A stretch of DNA of 62,000 nt from Mesostigma viride. Taxonomy: Eukaryota > Streptophyta > Mesostigmatophyceae > Mesostigmatales > Mesostigmataceae. Both the position numbers and the translations under genes were made by a program. Positions 54,313 to 62,000 of the stretch are shown here, one piece after another. The notes below the pieces were generated by a model that saw only the letters and a program-made list of their open reading frames with translations, was not told the origin of the DNA and ran no database searches. How positions within the stretch are numbered: the stretch's first letter is position 1; every line of letters begins with the position of its first letter. Location: NCBI GenBank assembly GCA_009746045.1, contig RPFO01000041.1:1716613-1778612 (forward strand), read 5' to 3'.

Positions 54313-56065
54313 CCTTCCCCTGTCCCGTCTTCACCACGGTCGGCCCGGCGCGCATCGGTGGAGCCTACCCCTTTGGGCTCTGATCGTGAGCCTGATCCTC
54401 TTTCGGCGACAGTTTCTGCGATGCAGGCACAGATCCAGTCCCTGACCGCGGCCTTCGGGGCCTTCATGGCGGCCCAGGCGCACGCTCCAGCCACGCCAGG
54501 TGGGGTGTCTGTTGTATCTGTGCCCCCTTCCCCTTCGGTCGCCTCGACGTCTACGGGTCCGCCTGCGCTGTGCGAGCCCTCGGTGGCTGCGGTTTCTTCT
54601 GTTGCTGCGGCTCCTACGCCTTCGGCTGCCCCTGCGCCTGCTACTGACTTACCTGCGCCTCGGCGCGAGTCCTCCGCCCCAGCGGCCGCGCCCGCCGCCG
54701 TCGCTTCCGGGCCGTCCACCGCGCCAGCACCGCCCTCGCGGGGTTTCTTCAGCGACCCGGGCGGTCTTCCCAGGCTTTGGGAGGGCGGTCCTCCGCAGAG
54801 GATTCCGGTGCCCGACTGGAGCTTGGATGGTAACCAGTCGTATGCCGGATTGCCTGTCCCTACGGGCCCTGTTTTCAACATGTGGCCTGGGGGTGCTCCG
54901 CCACCGGAGACCGGAGCGCCAGCTGCGGTGGCGGGTCCGTCGCGACCCCCTCCGGCAGCGGGTCCGACGCGACCCCCTGTTGTACCGGCGCCGTCGGCGT
55001 CTGTGCCGGTTCCTACCCCTGCTTCGGCCCCTGTCCCTTCGGCCTCGCGGTCTTTGGCTGCGGTTGTTCGGTCCAGCGGCTCTGATCCTCGCGCCACCCG
55101 CGCTGCTGATTCCCTCCGGGAGTTGTCTGAGGGCGATCGGGATCGGGCCCCTTCTGTGGTGCATGCGACTCCGGAGTCGCGCGACACGCCTGTCCTTGGG
55201 TACGGTATGTCTGCGCTCGCCTGCCGACTGTGTGACCTGCCGCGCGCCTCCGCCGAGCTTGCCATTTCGCCCATGTCCTACGGGTTCTCCCAGGTGTACG
55301 TGTCGGGCGCCGCGGGACCGTGGCCTACCCGTTGAGACTGATCGGCCTCCTTTCGATATGGTTATTTTAGCTGATCCGGTGTTCCAGGGTGAGATCCTGG
55401 TTCGGCGCGTCCTGTATCGCTGGGCTAGGCGTCACAATGACTTGGACACCTACGGCGGGTTCCAGTGGGCTTACCCTCCGCCTCTGGGCATTATGGCCTC
55501 AGATGCCCTTACGGTAGAGTTTCCTGCGGTGCCGGGTGCTACGTACAGCACGGTCCTCCAGCCCATCCTAGAGTGGGATGCCCGTCGTCCAGCGCCCATC
55601 CCGGGCCAGGGTCTGGACTCCCGTGGCCATCCTCCTCCACGGGCTAGCGACTACCTCGAGACGTTCGGGTCGCGACAGTGTGCCCGTCGGTGGCGCTCCC
55701 GTGAGGTTCGGCACATCCGGATGTGGCCGTCTAACGTGGAGCCCCTGGTAGATCTGTTTTTCCCGACGGGTTTGCGCCCTCGGATCCGGTACCATCGCCT
55801 GCTCCTGCGGGCTCTCTGCTTGATCGCGGTAGAGCCTTTCCTACGCCTCTTTGCCTGTGGTTTCCTGGACTGGGCCCGTGGCCAGGTCGTTCTTACGCAG
55901 CATAGGTATTACTGGGCCTTTCTGGGTCTTTTTCCTGATGGCGTGTGGGCCGATGTTTTCCTCACTGTAGATAGGCACGACAATGCCGATGATGTGGCTC
56001 ACTACCAGGCGTACCTGGATGTCCTGCTGGCCTCCCGTGGCACTTACCAGACGGATGGCAACTAG
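54313..56065 (+). pseudogene. ORF3 of element A, C-terminal part (frameshifted)
   Basis: It continues in frame from 43433 once element B and one CCTTC are removed. A Pro/Ala/Ser-rich middle region with AMQAQIQSLTAAFGAFMAAQ is followed by the conserved C-terminal domain, VETDRPPFDMVILADPVF and CGFLDWARGQVVLTQHRYYW, and a stop at 56065. Near 55305-55320 the frame shifts by one base, so this ORF3 was disabled by a small indel as well as by two insertions. The C-terminal domain is far more similar to B than the linker is. Confidence 0.88.
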
Positions 56066-56434
56066 ATAGAGGGCCTTAGGCCCGACCTGAGGGTGTTGTC
56101 CCTCCGGTATAGAGTCGCCCTCACGTTCTGGCCAGTTGACTGGTCGTTCTTGGTCCTTGGTACTGATTTGTTTACTCTGTGTGTCCTGCCCAGTGCCGTT
56201 CCCCCCCGGCAAGGACTCTGTTCCAGGCAGTTAGGGGAACCTACCACCAGGCTTGGTGCTGGCTAACCCTACACCTCCCGGCGTGGTGGTGGAGACCGAG
56301 TTAATACGTTGGTGCTTTGTATCTTGGATGGCCTGCCGATTGTGTTGGTGTGTGCTGGGTGCATTAGGTTTCCTACCCCTTGGTTTCCTCCCTGTGCGTA
56401 GGGAGAGGGCTCCCTACCTTTGTGGGGGGGGAGG

Positions 56435-56985
56435 TGTTACGTCGCGTAACAATTCGTTGTAGTTACGGACGTAAATTAGGTCCCTTGCCTCGGTTGTCCC
56501 TAGGTTTACGTGTAGTTCCTACTGGGACACTATTGTCCTCGTAACAGTACTGTGGTACTTTGGGTGCCTTTGGGCGCCGCGCCGCGTACTTTATTAGTGG
56601 TCCTTATCCTTTGGTAGAATGTAGTGGACCAGCGTGCATCTGTGTCTGTGCCGGTGCATCTGTAGGCGAGGGCCATGTCGGCCCGAGCGTGTTGGACCGT
56701 TGGTGACCATTTATGCACGTTCTACCCCTCGTGTGTTCACTCGGCGTGTGTTAAATGAATTAACACATATAGGCTTGGGTCACGGCAGTGTAGTATTGTT
56801 TCCTTCGTAGTACCCTGGTTTTATTCGGTATATGGCGTATTCTAAGGGAATGCATTGAGAAGCAGCGTCGTCGCGTCCTAGGTCTTAAAGCCAATATAGC
56901 TCCTCACTCCTAGGTAGGTGCCTCATCACTAGTTTAGGTAAGGTTAGGCGAGATGTTTGGGATAGAGTCGAGCCAGGACGTAACA
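56435..56985 (+). repeat. 3' LTR of element A
   Basis: 551 bp, matching 10014-10564 apart from about four substitutions. It is preceded by a purine run at 56424-56434 (polypurine tract) and followed by the target duplication GCGAG. Confidence 0.95.
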
Positions 56986-57250
56986 GCGAGGTGCCCAGCG
57001 AAGCCCAGGCGCCTATGCCTATTAATATGGGAAGCATATGGTAAATCAGCATACAAATCCTCATGGCTAATGTGCAGGCTGAATGGTATATTGAGCACAC
57101 TCCGTAGCATCTTGGTGACCGCGCCGTCGAGTTGCTGCTCCAGCTCCTGCGTCAGTGTCCACGTTTTGGCTCAATAGGTCAGGGTCGTCAGGATGGCGAC
57201 CTTGAAGAGGTCGCGTTTGACAGTCCGGGGCAGGGCGGGGTTGCTTCACC
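56986..57250 (-). pseudogene. LINE ORF2 RT C-terminal part (proximal part)
   Basis: The minus strand reads VKRDLFKVAILTTLTY, a TGA where Gly is expected, AKTWTLTQELEQQL, then LHISHEDLYADLPYASHINR and LGFAGHLA. This is the thumb region and the YGAxTWTLT-type motif typical of non-LTR retrotransposon RTs. It continues in frame at 10013. The upstream RT palm is missing, so this is a truncated, mutated copy that served as the target of element A. Confidence 0.75.
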
Positions 57251-57637
57251 AGCGACGGTGCTCGTGGAGCTGTGCCCAGGCCATACCTGTCCGGGTCGTC
57301 ATGTCGTCCTCGCAGTCGGGGAGCCAGCAGCGAGCAGCTTGGAGCGACCGGAAGCGGGGAAGGGCACTGGGGTATCCTCTACTTATGCTTATGTGACCCA
57401 ACATCACGTGTTACTTATTCTGATTTAGAGGACAACGAGCCCCCCCCAGTGGGGAAGCGCCCGCGTGTACAATCCCGTGGGAGGCACGCCAGACAGCTCC
57501 CCTAGCGCAGCGTGCGGCTGTCTAGATAGATGTTGTAGTTAGAATGCTGTTAGATAGATTTAGTATGTAGCCGATGTAGATAGATTAGACCGGTAGGACT
57601 GTTTGCACCCATCCATCCATCCATCACTGAACGCTGC
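57251..57637. other. Unassigned sequence with a CATC microsatellite
   Basis: No gene is supported. (CATC)n lies at about 57607-57626, directly before the start of the plus-strand LINE, and may mark the breakpoint. TAGATAGAT repeats occur at 57525-57590. Confidence 0.45.
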
Positions 57638-58927
57638 ATTGACTATGTTGTAATGCGCAAGCGTCATCAAGGATCTGTACTAGCTGCTCGCTCGCATGTG
57701 ATCCCCCTGGTGCGCTCCGATCATCGCATCGTCACCGCCCGCATCCGCCTGCGATTCCCCTCGCCCTTTCGTAAGCACGTGGCACCACCTGATTTGCGCA
57801 CACTTCAGTTGCTTGAGAAATCTGACGACGCTCTGGAGGACTTCCCTGAAAAACGCGCCCACAAGCGCGCGGCAGAGGCGTTCGTCGACGCGCTGGACAT
57901 CCCGGCCAGCCACGCCCAGCTGTTCGCTGCCGGCCCGGCATCGGCCCTTCGGCACCTCGCTGACAAGCTGCCCGCGGCCGGGGCCCTGCTGCCCCCCCGC
58001 CGCCCGCCCCGCTTCACCAGCCTGCACCGGCTCCCCGCCGTCGATCATCCAGGCCCGGCAAGCCCTGCGCGACAACAGCGACCCCACCCGCTACGCCCGC
58101 CTCAAAGCCGATTACCACTCGGCCATCCGGCAGGCAACCAAGCAGCAGGAGGACCTTCATGTCCGCGAGTACTTCCCCCACCTCAAGGACCAGCACGGCA
58201 AGTACGCCTGGACCCGCCTGCGTCACGCCCAACGGCCCGCCGGCGGCGCGCAGCCGGCGCCGCGGACGCTCTCTGGCTCACCGCAGCAGCAGCTCGACCA
58301 GTGGTATTCCTCCCAGTCCCGGCTGCTCGGCGCCCCCCCGCCGCCTCCGCCGCTTGGCCCTCTGGCGGCTGCACGCCTGGCAGTAGCACCTGCGGACGTC
58401 CCTGCGCCGCCCACGCCGCCCGCCGCTGAGCAGGACTACACGTACCCAGCCCTGACGGAACCCCTGGCCGACCCCAACCAGCTCCCGCCGTTCACCGAGC
58501 TCGAGCTGAGCACCGCCGCCAAGCAACTCCGCTTCTATGCCGCCGTTGGACCTGACCAGCTCCCAGCCCCGGTGATTAAGCTGACAGCGCTCACGGGGTT
58601 CCTGCTTGACGTCTGCAACCGGATCCTGCTTGCCGACGCGCCGCCGATTCCTGAGTGGCAGCACAGCTACCGTATTATGCTGTACAAAAACAAAGGTTCC
58701 CCTGACGACCCCGCCAACTACAGAGGAGTGTGCATCCAGAGCGCCGCACTCAAGTTGCTCATGCGCATGATCCTCAACCGCCTTCGTTCTGCTCTCGACT
58801 GTCACCTTGGGGAAAGTCAAATGGGCTTCCGTCCTGGGCGCAACACCGTCATGGCCATCTTCGTCGCGCGTCGCCTCTTCGAGGAAATCGCTCTCCTGCA
58901 ACCTGGTGAGTTTCCCGCCATCCTGAT
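57638..58927 (+). pseudogene. LINE ORF2 fragment: APE end and RT start
   Basis: It begins inside the apurinic-endonuclease-like domain (IDYVVMRKRHQ, then SDHRIVTARIRL, the conserved SDH motif). A one-base frame change lies near 58030. It then enters the RT with VGPDQLPAPVIK, NKGSPDDPANYRGVCIQS and MGFRPGRNT. The frame is cut at 58927 by LTR element C just before the first catalytic Asp would be expected (PAILI...). The orientation is opposite to the LINE that hosts element A, so two LINE copies are present. Confidence 0.8.
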
Positions 58928-59605
58928 TGTTGCGAACCCGACCCTTGGAACGGGCGCAACAATGGAATAAATTATGTATTTTGGCTTGTTGTCATAGTCC
59001 GTAGGACTTTGGGACTCATTTCGGGACTTAATTTGGGAATTGTCCCTTGGTCAGGACTTTTGTATGGAATTATGATAGTTTGTGTGATTCGGACCAGTTA
59101 TTTTGGGCCTAGGTTGATGTATGCGATCTTCTAGGGGCCGGTGCAGTCGCGCCGCGCTGCGTACTTTATAGCTGGTTGAGATATTGTACTCATGCGTGGA
59201 TTCTGTAGCCTGGCGAGGGTCGATGTCGACCCGAGGATCTTGTGTGGACTGCATGCTTCGTAATTCTCTGGAAGGTCGGCGCCATGTCGGCGCCACTTGC
59301 CAGCTTGGTGGCAGACCTAGGTGAAATTGGTCCGAGGACGAGAGTCTCGTCCTCTTGGTTCGATGAATGTAAAGTGCGATGAAGCCTACACATTGAACCT
59401 GGGGCATTTATCCATTTGTAATTGGTCTTGCTAGCCATTATAAGTGTGTATTAATTAGCTTGGCATCAAGTCGCGGTGCCAGATATCTCACGACCCCAGT
59501 CGTGAAGCGCAATCTGCATTAGGCCACCTTGATTCTTCCTCTTACCGGCACAGCTGATCTTTCGCGACGTAGCTCAGGTTTAGGTGTAAATCTGGGTTCG
59601 TTACA
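58928..59605 (+). repeat. 5' LTR of a third LTR retrotransposon (element C)
   Basis: It begins TGTTGCGAACCC and ends GGGTTCGTTACA (imperfect inverted ends, TG...CA). It is followed one base later by a primer-binding site, TGGTATCGGAGG, identical to A's. The central segment GGTGCAGTCGCGCCGCGCTG is shared exactly with element B's LTR, although the rest is diverged, so C is a distant member of the same group. Its internal coding region and 3' LTR are not in the window. Confidence 0.82.
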
Positions 59606-60210
59606 CTGGTATCGGAGGTTTGTGTTGCTGGCAAGGTTAGCTAACTCTCGCAGAGAGAGCTAGTGTAGCCAGTTAGGAAGACCAAGGCGGAGCTTGGTGT
59701 AGACAGAGGTTCCATTATTCAACGACCGCTGGACAGGTCGGCGGCAATCCCGCAAGGGATTCAAGGACGACCTAGACGGCGAGCGGCCAGTAAGGAATAC
59801 TCGGCGGGGTCAGCAGCGATCCCGTAGTTACGTTAAATAGTGTCGGAACCTTTTGCCGCCTGAGGCAAATCGGTCCGTAACACTATTTTGCCCGGAATAA
59901 CCACTTCCGAGCACCCAAGTTAATTTGGCCGAATTAACTTGGGTGCTCGGAAGTGGTTATTCCGGGCAAAATAGTGTTACGGACCGATTTGCCTCAGGCG
60001 GCAAAAGGTTCCGACACTATTTAACGTAACTCCCGTGGTGTTGGGCTGCCGACGGTAGCGGCTAAAGCCCCAGTTTTCAACGACACCCGGTGGCGGCCAG
60101 AGCTCCGGCTTTCAACGACACCAGGTGGCGGCCAGAACTCAGGGTTTTCAACGATACTGACGGCAGTAAGGCATCGGTAAAGCAATATATATATTTAATA
60201 ATATAATTAC
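59606..60210 (+). mobile_element. Leader of element C, with insertions
   Basis: The non-coding leader starts with the primer-binding site at 59607-59618. Three ~36-bp repeats beginning TTTCAACGA lie at 60073-60155 (GGTGGCGGCCAGA within), and related words occur at 59717. The palindrome 59826-60031 is inserted here, and an A+T-rich stretch leads to the inverted-repeat cassette at 60211. Confidence 0.6.
59826..60031. mobile_element. 206-bp near-perfect palindromic insertion
   Basis: The arms (about 103 bp each) are complementary throughout except one pair next to the centre (59926/59931). It is flanked by the 5-bp duplication CCCGT (59821-59825 and 60032-60036); removing it restores a continuous leader. 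The ends read AGTTACGTTAAATAGTGTCG. It has no coding capacity. As RNA it would fold into one long hairpin. Confidence 0.9.
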
Positions 60211-61483
60211 TTACAGCAGAGTGAAATCACTCAAACCAAAGCAAACGCCCAGCTATAAACCTCTATACAGAGCCATGTCAAATCTCTATACTACGATAAG
60301 ACCAATGGAAACTCCTAACGGGAGGAACCTAATAGCCCTGCTGCACCGCAAAATCAGCCCGCGTACGGCGGAGCATGATGTCAGCCATGGCCCGAGTCAG
60401 CGCCACCGACAAGCGCTGACGCCAATATGACGTCCAGGTCCGCGCCGACCATGGGGCCCGCTGGCCCTCCAGGTCCAGCCGGTCCTCCCGGAGCCGGCAA
60501 CACTCCTTGAAGAAGGCGGAGGTCAGGGGCCCCATGGCCCCAAACTCCTCCAGGACAAAGGGCACCACACGATGGTGCCCGACGTCGCCGTAGGCCAGGA
60601 GCTTGGCCCGCTCCGCCCGGTCCGCCGTGTAACCTGCCGTGAGGGAGGCCCCAGCCACGTGGCTAAGAGCCAAGGGCCGCGCCACCGAAACGTCAATAAG
60701 CAGATGCCGGCCACCCCCCTCAAAGTCCAGCACCACGATGTCAGGCCGGTGGTTGGGGGAATAGAAGGCAGCGCCATCCGCATCCTCGGACCGGATGTTC
60801 GCGTGGGGGAAAACCGACCGAATCATGGCGAGCACCACCGTCAGGAGGACAGTGTGCAAATACAAATACCAATTCTGATTCTGTTGGCCCCCCATGCAGG
60901 CAAGGTAGTGAGTCCCCGTGGGATCCAGCGGCTGCCCACAGCTACCACAAGGCCGCCCGGCCGGAACAAGAGGCTGCGGGGCAAATAGCTGGTGCCGGAG
61001 CGCCACCGAGCAGTGGCTGGGAGCCAAGGCGAATGGGGGGCCATGGGAAGAGCACGAAGGTACGCCGAGCCCACACTCCGCAAGGAAAGCGAGAACAGCC
61101 ACGCACGTCCCTGGGCGTTGAGGTCCGCGAAAAGAGCAATCCAATCAGCCGTGTGCAGAATACCCGCGTAGGTTTTCTGGTGTTTATCGATGACGCGAGC
61201 AGGGAATGCGGCGGGAGATTGAACGGAGGCGACCGAGGGAGTGCCGCGAGGGAGGTGGCGCTGTACCGCCTGAGCGGCACGGACGGGAGAACAGGCCTGC
61301 TGGATCTCAGCATAGGCCTCCTGGATGGCGGTGACGAAGGGCAAAGGGCTGCTGGGGTCCAGGAGGCAATATATATATAAGGAGCAATATGGTCTTATCG
61401 TAGTATAGAGCTTTGACATGGCTCTGTATATAGATTTATAGCTGGGCGTTTGCTTTGGTTTGAGTGATTTCACTCTGCTGTAA
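60211..61483 (-). mobile_element. Cassette with 92-bp terminal inverted repeats
   Basis: 60211-60302 and 61392-61483 are inverted copies with about four mismatches, starting TTACAGCAGAGTGAAATCAC. The interior is a protein fragment on the minus strand. No target duplication is obvious. It could be a TIR transposon that captured LINE sequence, or an inverted duplication. Confidence 0.75.
60329..61390 (-). pseudogene. Non-LTR element C-terminal region: zinc knuckle and RLE
   Basis: Two overlapping minus-strand frames, with a shift near 61040-61060, together read a C-terminal retroelement region. The first includes DKHQKTYAGILHTADWIALF and GRAWLFSLSLRSVGSAYLRA. The second has a CCHC-type cluster, CGSCGQPLDPTGTHYLAC, then a restriction-like-endonuclease signature: RPDIVVLDFEGG, HLLIDVSVARP (PD...D), Lys downstream in AERAKLLAYG. 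In R2/NeSL/Dualen-type elements this endonuclease nicks the target. No RT is present, so the fragment is non-autonomous, and the frameshift breaks it. Confidence 0.6.
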
Positions 61484-62000
61484 CCCCATGCACACCTGGA
61501 ATTGTACTACATTTTTCAAATTGTACTTCAGTTTTGAAAGTTGCATTTTCATGCATTTAAAGTTTCAACTAAAGTCTTTGAGGAAAAAAAAGTTCGGCGG
61601 CGGCCGTGGCACCGTTGCACCGTTGCACCGTTGCACCGTTGCACCGTTGCACCTCAAATTGCATATATGCACACACCTTTGCACATGCAATTGTTATCCA
61701 TGGGATTTATGTAGGTGGATGGGTCATGCAAGGGTTACCTAGATGCTCATGACACCGTGCCACCGTGGCGCCGTTGCACCGTTGCACCGTTGCACCGTTG
61801 CACCTCAAATTGCATATAAACACACACCTTTGCACATACAATGGTTATCCATTGGGATTTATCAAGGGTAATGGGTCATGCAAGGGTTACCTAGACATGC
61901 TCATGACACCGTTGCATCGTGGCATCGTGCCACGTGCCACCGTGGCACCGTGGCACCGTTGCACCGTTGCACCGTTGCACCGTTGCACCTCAAATTGCAT
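61484..62000. repeat. Hierarchical satellite built on (GCACCGTT)n
   Basis: Blocks of 4-6 octamers GCACCGTT are embedded in a longer unit with CACCTCAAATTGCATATA, CACACACCTTTGCACAT and GGGTCATGCAAGGGTTACCT. ACCTCAAATT occurs at 61651, 61802 and 61987. The array is cut by the window edge. Confidence 0.9.

Larger units (their letters stand above)
10014..56985 (+). mobile_element. Element A: Ty3/gypsy chromovirus with nested insertions
   Basis: The outer limits are 551-bp LTRs at 10014-10564 and 56435-56985, flanked by the 5-bp duplication GCGAG (10009-10013 and 56986-56990). Without the nested material the element is about 11.2 kb: LTR, primer-binding site, HBD-like ORF, gag, pol, ORF3, polypurine tract, LTR. 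Three insertions interrupt it: a TTAA element in pol, about 16.7 kb of foreign DNA in ORF3, and element B further into ORF3. The LTRs differ at only about four positions, so A is young yet already heavily nested. The gag and ORF3 frameshifts show it is now inactive. Confidence 0.92.

Noticed and set aside
57251-57637. Additional LINE or gypsy coding fragment
   Set aside because: Short frames on both strands show no motif that can be tied to a family; only the segment up to 57250 has RT-like sequence.

Overview
The window is nuclear DNA of a eukaryote, most likely a chlorophyte green alga. The evidence is spliced GT-AG exons, long hexanucleotide arrays, chromodomain Ty3/gypsy elements, and two tyrosine-recombinase (YR) retrotransposons with the split direct-repeat layout known from Volvox Kangaroo and Chlamydomonas TOC1. 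I cannot name the species. Host coding capacity is low; most of the window is one stack of nested mobile elements.

Layout. 1-8260: repeats, a ~174-bp satellite, and one probable host gene on the minus strand (3648-6740) with a PHD-like cysteine-rich exon, a glutamine-rich tract and a C-terminal exon joined by a clear intron; a 24-copy 32-bp minisatellite lies inside it. 8264-10013 and 56986-57250: degraded LINE sequence on the minus strand. One LINE ORF2 is split by a 47-kb compound Ty3/gypsy element (element A, 10014-56985) bounded by 551-bp LTRs and the 5-bp target duplication GCGAG.

Element A was then hit three times. (1) In pol, a TTAA-flanked DNA element (15419-23955) that carries a nested PAT/Kangaroo-type YR retrotransposon (15713-21215). 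(2) In ORF3, ~16.7 kb of foreign DNA (26336-43054) bounded by 27-bp inverted repeats containing TTAA. It holds G-rich hexamer arrays, a foldback element, an unidentified spliced gene, a ~170-bp satellite and a 2-kb non-coding TOC1-like YR element (40695-42693). (3) Further into ORF3, a younger relative, element B (43434-54312), with apparently identical 573-bp LTRs and target duplication CCTTC. Downstream are a plus-strand LINE (57638-58927) cut by a third LTR element (C, 58928 onward), a 206-bp palindromic insertion with target duplication CCCGT, a cassette with 92-bp terminal inverted repeats carrying a restriction-like-endonuclease fragment, and an octamer-based satellite at the right edge.

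The most novel content is the coding plan shared by elements A and B: LTR, a small ORF with a caulimovirus-VI/RNase-H1 hybrid-binding-like domain, gag with a CCHC knuckle, pol in the +1 frame (protease, RT, RNase H, integrase, chromodomain), a large third ORF of unknown function, polypurine tract, LTR. Second come the two YR elements: both preserve the A1-internal-B1-A2-B2 structure and a 3-nt core (TTC and AAT) shared by both ends and by the internal junction, as expected for integration of a circular intermediate without target duplication.
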